This document shows, in pieces, positions 1 through 10,975 of a stretch of 64,000 bases of DNA (position 1 is the stretch's first letter; each line of letters starts with the position of its first letter). The position numbers and the translations under genes are program-made. The notes under the pieces were generated by a model. It did no database searches, was not told the DNA's origin, and worked only from the letters and a program-made list of their open reading frames with translations. This DNA comes from Prochilodus magdalenae (lineage: Eukaryota; Chordata; Actinopteri; Characiformes; Prochilodontidae), in contig JAMWET010006593.1 in assembly GCA_024036415.1 (NCBI GenBank), positions 617,001 to 681,000 of the forward strand. The letters run 5' to 3'.

Positions 1-138
1 TAAAGCACAGGGTGAATCAGTACTCGGTAGTACAGATATAATTTGGCCAATACCCTTGAAAGTGCAAGTTTGGACCCAACCGTAAAGACACTGTTACTAC
101 AATATAACCGATATGCTGCCCGGCGCTACTTCACATGG

Positions 139-181
<43 letters not shown>

Positions 182-720
182 TTACAGAATATGTTGTGGC
201 CGGTTATGAGGGAGGACAGTGGGCGTATTTTCTCTTCTTTTTCCCCCCAAAGGCATCTCCGTTCTACTAAAGGTCTTTTTTTTTTTTAGAAGAACTGAAA
301 ACAAACATCCCTTTTTGCCTTATCTGTGGGAACTGTCCCTCACTGGACAAAATGCTGTCATTATGCTTGATCTTCTAAGCATTTGCAGTCTCAATCTTGA
401 GTACAGTGTATGCAAGTAAAGGGCAGTGTGTCTGAGAAAGAGAGAGGGAGCGAGAGAGAGAGAAAGAGAGACAGTTAGGAGTTGGAGTATGGAGTTGTCT
501 GTTGTGGACAGAAGCATGTCTATGAATGCACACACCCCTCTGCTGCACTGGAATTCAAGTGGGAGAGTGAGATGAGGAAAGATGGAGAGAGAGAGATGAA
601 GAGAAGAAAGAAGGCGAGAGTGGAAATGGAAGACTGCTGAAAGGACAAAATATTGGCTTTCATACACTCTCACTGTCCTCATCCCCTCGTTTTCTTCCCC
701 CCCATTTGCCACTGTACCTT
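1..720. repeat. Microsatellite-rich left edge
   Basis: A (TA)n run passes directly into (TG)n at 139-181. Two imperfect purine tracts follow, (GA)-rich at about 432-474 and 563-632. Short open frames on both strands here only translate these tracts and are not credible genes. No other feature is recognised. Confidence 0.9.
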
Positions 721-1230
721 CTGAAGAAAGCTGGAAGTGGAAGATTTTTTTTACCAGTGAAAGTTGTTTTCTTCATTTTCTCTTGCACTGTTTCTCTGTC
801 TGTCTCTCACTGCTGGCACTGTGCCACTGAAGTGGGAGTTCATTAATTCTATATTGTGAATGAATCTCCACTACTCTTATAGTAACATGTGGACGAGCTG
901 CTGTTGGAATGGAAGTCAGGCGTATCTTTTCACAGTATTGGTGGTCTGTGTTTTATCATGATGGGGGGATCTGAGTTTTTGTCTTAGTTAGAGGGTGAAC
1001 AGCTATGTCACCAGGCTAAATTTGTTTGTATGTGATTTGGTCTCTGCATTTGTGTACAGCATAAAGGGGGGATACTTTCAGATCCACTGACCCATCTTCT
1101 CTGTTGAGTTTGGGGAAAATGATGGGCTTCCACAGCTGTTTGCTGAAGCATGCCATCATGTAAGGTATCAAGTTTTTCCATTTTTTTTTAAACAATAACA
1201 GCAACTTGATTTGTTTTTTTTTTTGCAAAA
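721..1230. other. No gene seen
   Basis: Ordinary mixed sequence with short T runs near 1180-1225. I see no repeat family, RNA gene or coding frame. Confidence 0.5.
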
Positions 1231-1330
1231 GACTGCATGACCAGTACAACACTTTTGTTATTGCTGGCTGTGCTGAGGACTTCTGAAAGGTTGACCTACC
1301 TAGATTTGTGCTACTCTTGTTCGCTTTCAG

Positions 1331-1533
1331 GTGCTATAGATGCTAAAGATGCAATGAGCAAAATGAGGGACAGAACAAAGAAATGGAAAGTGGAGAGAGA
1401 TAGAGTTGGCCTGGAGGCATGCGGCGCTGAGGGCTCTGAATGCCTGAATGCCCATGAGAGAGGCTCTGCCAGTCGGCCACTGTCTGACCAGCCTTGTCTG
1501 GAGGCCGTGCCCAACCATGCGGAGGTCATGTGA
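1331..1533 (+). CDS. Candidate 3'-terminal exon, unknown gene (weak)
   Basis: A pyrimidine-rich stretch ending in TTCAG at 1326-1330 resembles a splice acceptor. The frame after it stays open for about 67 codons to a TGA at 1531-1533. The translation is mixed and charged (it contains AKDAMSKMRDRTKKWKVERD) and is free of low-complexity runs, unlike most frames here. It starts one base into a codon (phase 1), so it would need an upstream exon outside or near the left edge. An ATG at 1237 lies in frame upstream of the acceptor, so an unspliced ORF is an alternative. I do not recognise the protein family. No AATAAA poly(A) signal follows within about 1 kb, which weakens the call. It could equally be a chance frame. 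Confidence 0.22.
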
Positions 1534-2382
1534 ACGCAACCCCCTCCCACTCCTCCGTTTCTCTGACATCTCAACTCACACATACTAACTCACCAACCCC
1601 CCCAAATCTTGCATATTTTACACAGATGAGATTAGCATACAGCAGTAAAAACATGTGGGTCCAGTGACTGGGGGAAAGGGTGGAGGGAACCAATTGCGGG
1701 GGGGGGGACTATTCTCACTTATGAATTTGCAGGATACCATTCAGGAACAATAATGTACCTGAAAAGTGACCCTTGTTTCTTTTATGTGTTTGTATGTGCG
1801 AATATTATTATCAAAATCGTTGCTAGTACTGGAAAATCCAATGGCAGCAGAAATCTTAATTTCAACGTTTCAAGTTTTTTTTCTTGCTGTTCATTCATTC
1901 CATTGTACTGACCTAATTTGTCCGCCTTTCTTGTTTTCTTGTCGCTCGATGAGTCTGATATTGTCCTGTTGCTATAAGCATGGCGCTAACAGGCTCACCT
2001 GTGCTTTCATGCAAGGCAACGTTCAAAAGAGCTTGAACTGAAGTGCCCAAACAGCTCATTTCTCATCCCATTGTGGTGCCTGTCGCCTAAACCGGCGGCC
2101 AACAGAAAGGAGCCAAATCCTTCGTTTGTTTAGCGGATCATGTGGCAGATGCGAAAGCGCTGGTTTCTAAGATGGCTGACCTCAGGTTGCACTCGGATTG
2201 CTGACGTTATCACTGATCGTGACCTATTCGAAAAAAGCTTCTTTACAGAAGGATAGTTGAAACTCTTTCGGCTGCATATCTGCACTTGCACATAATCATC
2301 CCTCAGGTGGTTCTTGAAAAAGCTTCAAAGCTGTTAATCAGAGAAAGTGATGAGTGCAATGGAACTCAATGGAATAACAGCT
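1534..2382. other. No gene seen; short poly-G
   Basis: A run of ten G lies at 1698-1707. The rest is ordinary sequence, with a somewhat GC-richer patch at 2080-2230. No convincing coding frame or known repeat. Confidence 0.5.
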
Positions 2383-2548
2383 GGAATAGAACAGAACAGA
2401 ACAGAACAGAACAGAATAGAATAGAATAGAATAGAATAGAATAGAATAGAACAGAACTAAATAGAATAGAATAGAACAGAACAGAACAGAACAGAACAGA
2501 ACAGAACAGAACAGAACAGAACAGAATAGAATAGAATAGAATAGAATG
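2383..2548 (+). repeat. (AGAAC/AGAAT)n pentanucleotide array
   Basis: About 33 pentamers in blocks: AGAAC units, then AGAAT units, a short interruption (AGAACTAAATAG), a longer run of AGAAC, then AGAAT again. The two variants are grouped rather than mixed, which suggests expansion by slippage or unequal exchange of whole blocks. The strand shown is free of G/C clusters and almost lacks pyrimidines. Confidence 0.97.
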
Positions 2549-3084
2549 TTTTTCCTGCTTTACTGTATGAGTGAGTTAGAAGACAACAGTGTTCCAATAC
2601 TGTTACATTCACTCCTAACATAAATCAGTGCTGTCAGGACAAAACTTTATATCTCTGTTCTTGAACATTGCTTGGTGGATGACCTGAAGTCACTCTGGAC
2701 ATCCCACTAGACCCTGACAAAAAGTCTAGCATGCCAATGTTTTATATTTTTCAGCCCAGTTTAACACATTGTAGCATACTTCATACATATTGCTGTACAG
2801 ATGTCACCATTACAACCGCCCAGTGTTAAAGTCCGCCTTGGCACAAATGAACACTGTCACAGTTAATTCAGCGCCGTAAATGTAAAAGTCAAAATAGGAA
2901 ATTAATTGTATTTAAATTTAAAGGGCATGGCAACTTACACCTGGAAGTATAGCCAAAATCTATTTACTCTATTTACCTGTGTTCAGGGTGCGCTTTGGAT
3001 TGTGCAATGTTTTCAGGACCGCACACGCACCCTTATGTGAACAGATAAAATCCCTTTTGAATCTGATACTGGTGTGGGGTCCAG
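2549..3084. other. No gene seen
   Basis: AT-leaning sequence without a recognised repeat or coding frame. Confidence 0.5.
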
Positions 3085-3116
<32 letters not shown>

Positions 3117-3280
3117 TGTAACATGTCTCCATCTGTGGCACACATGGGATACATTCTGTAGTAGTTGGAATAATTCAGGGGTCACTCACAGACTTGCTCC
3201 CTGATACTTTGCAGCTTCTCTGCTATTAATGGGGCAGGCTGCACACCCACATACCCACACTCACACACACACACACACAC
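3085..3280. repeat. TG microsatellite and CA microsatellite pair
   Basis: (TG)n with one interruption at 3085-3116 and imperfect (CA)n at 3241-3280. They lie about 125 bp apart in opposite orientation, so the transcribed strand could fold back. The CA tract directly abuts the Tc1 relic that follows. Confidence 0.93.
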
Positions 3281-3290
3281 CAGACTGGCA

Positions 3291-3812
3291 TACAGTACAG
3301 TGCAAAAGTCAGAGGCCACCTTTTATTTATTTCATTTCTAGCCAAAGTGCTAAAAGTAAAAGTTGTTCAGTGGCCATTTAATTCATATGTAATTGATTAA
3401 ATATTAGACATATATACAGAAAATAAGATGTATAAGATGCATAAAAAGAGAAGTTCATACAATAGACTTAAGGACACCACACTGAAGACCCCAAAGTCAG
3501 TGACCTCAAAATTAATGAATATGTTTTAGACTGCTTGGATCATAAGAAGCACAAACAAATCATTCAGCCATTGAAAAAACACAGAAATCTGAACAGAATG
3601 GAAATTGTAATAAAGGCAAGGTGTGGACACACTACATAGTGTGGAGACTGATGCTATATTTAGTTGTTAAAACTGTATTATCTTTAGTTAAATATGTATT
3701 TTTTGCTGCTTACCTGATGCCAATAAAATGAATAACTTGCACTTGTAATGACTATTTTGACTAATCATTACATAAATAAATCATGGTCTCTCTGACACTT
3801 GCACAGTGCTGT
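3291..3812 (+). mobile_element. Internally deleted Tc1/mariner-like element
   Basis: After a TA at 3291-3292 the left terminus begins CAGTACAGTGCAAAAGTC. At 3785-3811 the reverse complement reads ACAGCACTGTGCAAGTGTC, an imperfect inverted repeat of about 27 bp. Between them, near 3501-3660, a broken reading resembles the C-terminal part of Tc1-type transposases: a DLKINEYVLDCL stretch in place of the usual D-L-N-x-I-E-x-V-W-D-Y-L, then an I-V-I-K-A-x-x-G-H-T-like end. The total of about 520 bp is far below the 1.2-1.6 kb of a full element, so most of the transposase is gone. TA target use and the terminal sequence fit the Tc1 superfamily. Clearly inactive. Confidence 0.72.
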
Positions 3813-4382
3813 CTATATACATCTCTCAGACTTTAAAATCGAAGGTGCCAAAGAGTAAAAGCTAATTAAACTGTTATAACACTCTTAGTCACGCCACACA
3901 AAAACAGTTGACTGTACTGTTTTGTTCCACTTTGATGAATTCACAATTTTCACTCTTAAAATAATACACTTGATGTGCTGTGAGGGCCAGCCTTTCATAA
4001 AAGGCTGAAAAAAAAGTCACTAAACAAAAGACTTTGTAAAGGAGCCCCTGTTCCGGATGAAGGTAAAAAAATGGAAATGCATAAAAACAAAGGAGGTGTG
4101 GAAGGAATTAGTAAATAAGACCTTTGGGAGGACTAAAGCCTGAGTCCCGCTAAGCTTTTGCAAATTGCAGCCTGATTCAGACAAGTTAATAAAACAAGGA
4201 TTCACCCCCCTCCACTGGTCGACCAGCGTTTCAGGCTTTGAGGGTTTAATCTTCATTATGGAGTATTACCCCACTGCGAGGTTTCTGGTCCAGCCTGGCA
4301 CCACTGAGCCGATACACACACACACACTTATGTGCACACACATCGACCTCACCCGCTCAAATGAACTGTTAAATAACTCCAC
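3813..4382. other. No gene seen
   Basis: AT-rich to 4150, then ordinary sequence with a short CA run at 4313-4328. No feature supported. Confidence 0.5.
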
Positions 4383-5300
4383 CTAATCCTGAGGCCCTGA
4401 AACAATAGGTGCTTGGAACATCCATTTTTCTTCCATCAATCAAGCTCTCAGGCTTTAGAGATTTATCATTAATTATGCACGCAGGGGATGGTGGGCAGCT
4501 CAGGACAATCTCTAAAGAATCTTGCAAAGAAAGCAAAAGATGGAGAGAGAGTGAGTGAGAGAAAGCTTCAGAGGGAAAGAAAGACCGCTGTATGTAACCC
4601 TCTAAGGCTAGGCTCGCTAATGCTCAATGAGCTGCTAGCCATTCCTCTCCCAGCTAATGGTTTTCAAGAAATCCGACCGTTACGAGAACAGTTTGGTTGG
4701 GTGAAGAGCTCATGTTTATCCAATTAATCCCATTAAAGCCTATGTAACTTTCCCCCGAGGACAGAAGCATTTACTTATGCTAATGATCTGTTGCTCTTTG
4801 TTTGTTAATCAGGACATAAGGATCAGGATCGGTTGCAGATTAACACGTGACCTTGCGACTCTCGGGGTGAGACAGGGCCCTTTGCCACCGCTTCAGTCAC
4901 CATCCTCATATTGCACACAGTATCATGGAAGCGACGGGCCTCATTTAGTATGCTAATGCATATAAGATGGGCCAAAGAGGACGATCTGAATATCCGCCAG
5001 TCATTAGGATAATTAAAGAGGAAAGGCAATTGAGTAAACAGGGTCGTTAGCCTGTCACCCCTAATTAAGCCATTAAGGAGACGCGGGGCACAGGGTGCTG
5101 TGTTAATTAACGGCCGCTGGTGGGGAAGAGCGTTAGACGCAGGAATTATCTGATTGAGAAACAATGATTAAGCAAAGCAGGGGGGCCAAAGGGAGAGGCA
5201 ATGAGGAGCCCTCGCTTCTGTCCAACACAGCACCAATTACTGCCTTTGACTCGTCGGTAATGATTCTGCAAAACAGAAGCGAGCGCTAAACCTCTAAAAA
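4383..5300. promoter_or_regulatory. Candidate conserved regulatory element (homeodomain/POU-motif rich)
   Basis: High-complexity sequence without microsatellites and dense in developmental factor motifs. TCATTAATTATGCA lies at 4466-4479. The POU-type ATGCTAAT occurs at 4777-4784 and again inside ATGCTAATGCAT at 4950-4961. A SOX-like CTTTGTTTG followed by TTAATC lies near 4796-4810. TAATTAA-type cores lie at 5009-5017 and 5060-5068, and the palindrome TTAATTAA at 5103-5110. CpG sites are retained in an otherwise CpG-poor region. This is typical of vertebrate non-coding enhancers near developmental genes, but conservation cannot be judged from one genome. No coding frame explains it. Confidence 0.4.
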
Positions 5301-6468
5301 GTGACATTAGGAAGGGTGAAGTGGCATCTTGGCCAGGTTTCTATTTCCTCACTTGCACTGATGTTCAGGAATTGGAATTAAAATGTTTTAAATGAACAGA
5401 AACTGTACTATTTGTTATTGCTCAAGCAGTTTGTGTTCCTTTTCCAGTTGGAAGCATATTAGAATAGAATAAAAGGTGTTCTCATGCAGCATAGCGTTCA
5501 CCTATTAAGCCTGATTAAAACAGCGTATAGCCTTTTCTTCCCTCGAAGTTTTACTTGACCTTCTTTGCTATTTTTGAGCACTGCCAAGCATTCCTGTGGA
5601 CGTGCATATGGGATGTTGTCTTTCTATAGCAACCACTGAATCTCCGGGAAAAGAAGCTTTTTTTCAGGAAGCTGAAATAATGCAGGGAAGGTGCATGATC
5701 CTATTGAAGTAGGGCATTATCATATAAAATGTGCTATCAGGATGTGATGCAGAACATTAGGCAGGGAATCACGAGCAATAATTCACAATACAGAACAACG
5801 CAACAGCCAAAAGCACTGCCATTTATTTTGATTGAAATGCTCGAGCAATCTTCAGACAAAAATATGTCCCCTCTGCAGACACCGGCGCATATGTAGTCCC
5901 TTTTTAGTGGCATTTGCATTTTGGCATATATTGTTTTTCTCTATTGTCATTAAATCATAACCTTTACACTTGAACAGTTACATACCATGGCTTAAACATA
6001 TTCATTAGATTCACGAGTTCCATGTGATTTTGTACCTTTAGTGTAGTGGTTCGCTCTTGTTTGCTTACACCTATGCTTGTACGTTCTGCAACTGCCCAAC
6101 ATATTTTGGGGGGGGGAAATGCCTTAATTAAAAAGGCCTGCACCTTGAAATATGATTAGTCTGTAAATTTTTCATCCTTGATCGCAGTAAAGCTTTCTTG
6201 GAGTTATCAGGCTCAAACAGGGACTATACCACCGGTTACCTACCCCTTTTTTTGGGGGGGTCTTTATTGTGGATTTGATTTAAGATCTTGCCTATAAAGG
6301 CAATACTTTGACAAACATGACTTCTTAGCGGGAGATTTGTGTCAAGTATTTCTGAACCAGCACATAAATGAATTAGCAATAAAATGGACTTAGGCCCTAA
6401 TAGCAGGGGTGCCCATTATTGCAGTTCTAATCACTAAAGAGATGCCATTCAATTGCTTCAAGAAGGCG
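5301..6468. other. No gene seen; AT-rich
   Basis: AT-rich sequence with short poly-G runs at about 6111-6118 and 6254-6260. Motif-rich patches near 5480-5560 and 6120-6420 could belong to flanking regulatory elements. No coding frame recognised. Confidence 0.45.
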
Positions 6469-6596
6469 CTTTCTTTCTTTCTTTCTTTTTTTTTCCGCTG
6501 GCCACCGCATTTCATAAAGTAACACGTTTCTAATGGAAGGTGCTCTGCTTGAGCTGAAGACCCCAGAAGCTTTTTTTTCCTTCTTTCTTTTTTTTC
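6469..6596. repeat. (TTTC)n / T-rich tracts
   Basis: Imperfect TTTC and T runs at 6469-6495 and 6570-6596, separated by unique sequence. Confidence 0.8.
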
Positions 6597-6599
6597 TGT

Positions 6600-7050
6600 G
6601 GGTCTGAGTTTTGATTACCGCTGGCAACAGGCTCTTAGCTCGGGTTGGAGGCCATGGCCGAGTTGAAAGGGTCCCAGCGTGCGCGCCGAAGCACTGGAAA
6701 TTACAGCAAGGGGAAGAGGAGGGGGGAGCGCTCCTCTGCATTTAGTGCATTTAATCAGCCACCCTTTTTTTTCTCTCGGTTTTTTTTTTGATAGTCAAAC
6801 AATAGTTAATTACAGTTGCACCTGCCCACGGGTGTCGGGGTGGATCGTTGTTAATGAGGGATGTGGAGCGCCTGCATCTTTTCCTAGAATATATAAAACT
6901 CCAGGGGATGCGCCGCATGGCCTCGGCCGCTCTCCACTTACATGTGGCCGTGATTGACAGTGAAGGACAGGGGCAGAAAAAGAAACGAGCTCCGACTTTG
7001 ATTCCATCTCTTGTGTTTGGAGAAATTATACATCTCAGCCCTCAACTTCA
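6600..7050. promoter_or_regulatory. Candidate conserved regulatory element
   Basis: Complex, CpG-retaining sequence with AATAGTTAATTACAG near 6802-6816, an adjacent E-box CACCTG (6819-6824), and a TATATAAAA at about 6890-6898. It directly abuts the long purine tract. Regulatory function is inferred from composition only. Overlapping open frames on both strands show no family resemblance. Confidence 0.3.
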
Positions 7051-7054
7051 CTGT

Positions 7055-7787
7055 GTGAAAGAGCGAGAAAGAGAGGGAGAGAGAGAGCAAAGGAGAGAAA
7101 GAACCAGAAGAGGGGTGAGAGAAGAAGAAAAAGAAGGACTGAGAAGTCTAGGGATGTTGAGTAGGAAAAAGGAGAAGAACAACGAGAGACACAATGATGA
7201 GGGAGTAAAAGGAAGGAAAGGAGTTTGAGTCAGAGAAAGAGACTGAGAGATTGAGAGGGGATAAAAAGAGTGAGAAGGTGAGAGAGTAAGAGTGCAAAAG
7301 ACGGAGAGGGGAAAAGAGAAGAAGCAAGAGAGAAGGTGATGGAGAGATTAAGAAAAAGAAAAGGAGTGGGAGTGACAAATAGACAAAAACTGCAAAAAGA
7401 GAACATCAGACAGGGAGAAAGGGAAAGATGGGAGAAGGAGAGAGAAAGGAAAAGGAGAGCAAAAGAGTAAGAGAGGAAAAAAGTGAAAGAGCAACAAAAG
7501 AGAAATTGAAAGAGACTGGTGGAGTAAAACTGATAGAACGAGTGGTGGAGAAAAAGAATTGAAGAGAGTATGAAAGGCTGCAGTACTAAGAGAGGGGAAT
7601 AAAAGTGAGTGGTGGAGAGACAAAAAGGACGAGAAAGACGATGGAGAGGAGAGCAAAGGAGAGAAAGAAAAATAGGAGGAGAGAAGAGGGAGAAAATAAA
7701 AGGAAGAGGCAAAGAAAAAGGGTGGTAGAGTAGGAGTGAGAGTGTGTAAGAGAGTGAGGGAGAGAATGAGTAACTAGGTAGAGAGAT
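7055..7787 (+). repeat. 730-bp polypurine (GA-rich) tract
   Basis: Nearly every base on this strand is A or G, built from degenerate GAGA, GGAGAAAG and AAAAGAG words with rare T or C. It is far longer than a normal GA microsatellite and irregular, so it is an old, interrupted tract. On the minus strand it yields long S/L/P/F-rich frames (for example 7230-7817) that are composition artefacts, not genes. Such tracts can form triplex (H-DNA) structures. Confidence 0.95.
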
Positions 7788-8265
7788 GCTTTTTTTTCCC
7801 TTTTCTTTCGCCTTCAAATCATGCGTTCTTCAGACGAGTAACATGCGTGTGATACCAGCTGCATGATCACTCCGGTCTAACAGGGTTTGGAGAAGCCCAA
7901 CACTTTGTGTTGGAATTAAAAAGAGCGAGACTCCATCAGCGGCCAAGTGTGGAAACTGTTCTAGTAGGATGTCGTTAGTCTTAAAAAAAATGACTCAGTC
8001 TCCCTCACGCACACATTCGCCCTTTCTTTCTCTCCCTCTGGCAGTTGCTCTTTACCTTAAGGCGAAAGAGGGAGAGTGAGAGGGAGATAATGAGATGAAG
8101 AGAATAGGGCTATTAAAGGACAATTTGATAGTGCACACACCATGTCGGCTGTTCCACAACAAGATGTGCTTGGTGGAGCACGCTCTGCTGGACACCAGAT
8201 CAAAGCGTATTAAAGATGACCTCCGTGTCAAGAGCGCTGATCAAAAAGCAGGTGCAAACAGGCAC
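7788..8265. other. No gene seen
   Basis: Mixed sequence between the purine tract and the CA array. A smaller C/T patch lies at 8010-8040 and a GA patch at 8064-8095. Confidence 0.5.
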
Positions 8266-8450
8266 AGGCGCTCGCACACGCACACACACACTCACACTCA
8301 CACACACCGCACACACACACACACACACACCACACACACAAACACACACACCACACACACGCACACACACACTTACACACACACACACGCACACACACGC
8401 ACACATACACACACACGCACACACACACGCACACACGCACACACACACAA
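8266..8450 (+). repeat. Interrupted (CA)n compound microsatellite
   Basis: About 180 bp of CA with scattered CG, CT, AA and CAC interruptions. Open frames in all phases (His-Thr or Val-Cys repeats) are artefacts. Confidence 0.97.
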
Positions 8451-9108
8451 AAACTCGCAAGCATGAGCTGCAATTACAAACAGATTACAAACAGGCCTGT
8501 TCCTCAAACCTGTGCTGAACGATCAGTGAGTTTTTATTATCAGGCTGTCACGGTCACACAATTAAAATGTCTTTACTTAAGGTTTGCCTTTTCTATAGAT
8601 TATTAGTTGGCAGTCTGGTGATGATAATGCATATTTTTATTTCTCCTACAATGAAAACAGAGCCTGATGCACACCGTTTTCACCTGGCTGGCATTTCAGA
8701 GCACTCCCTTTTGAGGCTGCAGTTTGTGTATGGAAAACCTTCCTAGAACATATTGCAAGCTTAGGGCTTGGCAACATGACAGTATATGTTGTATAAAGAA
8801 TATACATGATAAACTATGATAAAGAGAGCAAAAGGCGTCCTGCTTAGCTGGGCGTACATTGTGCTAAATATTGAACACAAATCATTGTATTCCAACTGTC
8901 CTTTAAAAGCACTGCTGTAATTTCGTTCTCTGTTTAAACTGCTCTGAAACGATAAAAAACTGTGTATTATGAAAATATCTTGTGTTGCACTATTATATTT
9001 TTGCCTCTTTTGCCAGAAGCTATAAAAACTGATCGGTTCTCATAGGCCTTGTCAACTGTGTTAAGTTACGCGTGCAAGTGCATTTATGTTTGCTCAATTT
9101 CTGTGTGC
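8451..9108. other. No gene seen; AT-rich
   Basis: AT-rich unique sequence; nothing supported. Confidence 0.5.
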
Positions 9109-9111
9109 ATG

Positions 9112-9112
9112 A

Positions 9113-9148
<36 letters not shown>
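9112..9148 (+). repeat. (TG)n(AG)n compound microsatellite
   Basis: TG dinucleotides pass directly into AG dinucleotides. The same TG-to-GA junction occurs at 31641-31704 and 61139-61195 in this window. Confidence 0.95.
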
Positions 9149-9151
<3 letters not shown>

Positions 9152-9289
9152 GCCGTTCATCCCCTCTGTCAGCACACTCTGACCCCCTTCATTCTTTCGT
9201 GTTTCATTTGTTTGACCCTCGGCCCCTCTTGCGCCAAACCCCCGTTCTGCTCTATAATCTATTTTTCACTCTTCTATTGGTAACCATAT

Positions 9290-9490
9290 TTGCCATAGCC
9301 AATCAGTTTGATTGATCATCAGCGAGGCCACAGGCTGGGCAATCAGCCGGGCTGTCCAACCCACCACGATTTCCCCACAGACGCACGGGGCCTGACAGCG
9401 CCATAAACTGGCCATTCATCAAAGTGTCCCCCTCCTGGACAACGCTTCTGCCCCAGGGCTGCCCTGCATCCGCCGCTGCTTCTCAAACCT
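9290..9490. promoter_or_regulatory. Candidate conserved regulatory element
   Basis: Complex sequence with CCAAT-type, TGATTGAT (PBX-like, about 9309-9318) and CpG-retaining segments between low-complexity neighbours. Inference from motif content only. Confidence 0.25.
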
Positions 9491-10230
9491 GGTAGTTTGT
9501 TTGCGTGTGCTTGTGTGTCATAAAATACTCCTAGTGGAAAAGTTGTAGGCCACCTTGCATTTAAATCGCAGTTTATTTATAATTGTAGTTGATTTCCATT
9601 ATTCTCTTTCATTACTGCATACCTCATATATTAGTTTCCTTCACTGAATAAAAAGGCTTAAGATTAATATCCTGGAGTTTAAGGGATTGGAATTGTGGTT
9701 CTGTCAATGTTGTATCTTAACCATGATGTAGTAGTAGTAGTCCTTGTAGTTATCATTCAATACTTGGTTTAGTGACTCACTGCCGCCTCTTAAGGTATAA
9801 AGTGGTATTATGAGACAAAGCCGTTGCTAGCTAGTTAGCATGCTTACTTCAGTAGATTTCTCTGCAACACCATACACTGATATTTCTGACACACAGTCAA
9901 AACTGGTATTCCCTAGTTTTGGCTATTTATGGGATGTGTTAAAGTAAAAATCTCTCCTAGTTATTTACTTGCATTTATACAGTGTTTGTGGCTCAGACCT
10001 TGTACTGTAAATCAGTTTATTTGGTGCATCTATAGCTGTGCCTGGCACTTACTACTGCTATTTTGCCAGCACTCTCGCTCTACCCCTTTCAAGCACTGCA
10101 GCTGCTTAACAAAACGGATCAGCCCCTAAAGCAATATTGACTGAATAGAGACAGAAGATGAATGATGGCTCTAATGTGATATCCACACACACAGAGGTCG
10201 CGATAATAAAGCATTTATCAGACCTCTATT
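9491..10230. other. No gene seen
   Basis: Ordinary sequence. AAAAGTTGTAGGCCACCTT at 9538-9556 resembles the terminus of the Tc1 relic at 3301 (AAAAGTC-AGAGGCCACCTT), so a truncated copy may begin here, but I could not find a partner end. Confidence 0.3.
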
Positions 10231-10232
10231 AC

Positions 10233-10270
10233 TTACACACACACACACACTCTCTCTCACACACACAGTT
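10233..10270. repeat. (CA)n(CT)n(CA)n microsatellite
   Basis: Short compound CA/CT array. Confidence 0.9.
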
Positions 10271-10408
10271 AAATACAGAGCTCAAGGGAAGGGCGACAGA
10301 CGGTTCACAAAGCTGTTGAGAAAGTATGGATAGAAAATAGGTCCTAAAGTGTGCATAAAAGCCTCTAGTGAGAAAGAAACTTAGTAAAATCTTCTACATG
10401 GAGCGGGG

Positions 10409-10742
10409 CAAGAAAAAAAAAACAGATAGAGAGGAAAGAGGAATAGGAGAGGTATTAGAGTGAATGGGGAAGAAAGTCAAAAAGAAAAAAATACAGAGGA
10501 GAGAGAAAGAGGGAGAGAGAGAAGAATGGCAATTGAGCATAGAGTGTCAGCATGAAAGAAAAGGAAAGCGCGAGCACTCTTGCTTTTCCGAGAGCGTCCA
10601 GAGAGTTAAAGAATGCCAGTGCTCACCAGGCTCCTCTGTGTTTTATGGCACACGGGTCAATAGCAATAATAAAAGAGATATTCATGGACATAGACTTCTC
10701 CCTCTTGCTCTCCCTTTTCTCTCTCGTTCTCTCTCTCTCTCT
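10409..10742. repeat. GA-rich tract and CT tract
   Basis: Imperfect purine stretch at 10409-10526 and a pyrimidine (CT)-rich stretch at 10699-10742, with about 170 bp of unique sequence between. Being of opposite strand composition, they could base-pair in a transcript. Confidence 0.8.
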
Positions 10743-10779
10743 GTGGCATATCATCCAGTTATTTAGAAGACGTCTCGTC

Positions 10780-10975
10780 CCGGGTGCTCGGGGAGCCCAT
10801 GAATCTGCCAGCGCCTGTACACTTAGGGGCCCATAGTCAAGACAAAAGAGCCTCTTGCTGACCTGGTCAGTAAACCCCATCAAACGCAGCCATTCCTCTT
10901 CAGGCCAAGGCTAATGAGCTCCGCAGCTCATGCCAGTTAACAGCCCCATTCAGAAGCACTGCCTTATGCTAAAGT
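10780..10975. promoter_or_regulatory. Candidate conserved regulatory element
   Basis: High-complexity block with GGCTAATGAGCT near 10908-10919, paired GAGCT/AGCTC words and retained CpG. Function inferred from composition only. Confidence 0.22.

Noticed and set aside
7230..7817. 195-codon minus-strand ORF
   Set aside because: It is the complement of the purine tract; nearly all residues are Ser, Leu, Phe and Pro, with no domain.
8266..8450. Regularly spaced CA blocks as a CRISPR-like or satellite array
   Set aside because: There are no unique spacers of constant length; it is an interrupted CA microsatellite.
9538..9556. Second Tc1 terminus like that at 3301
   Set aside because: Similarity covers fewer than 20 bases and no inverted partner was found within 1.5 kb.
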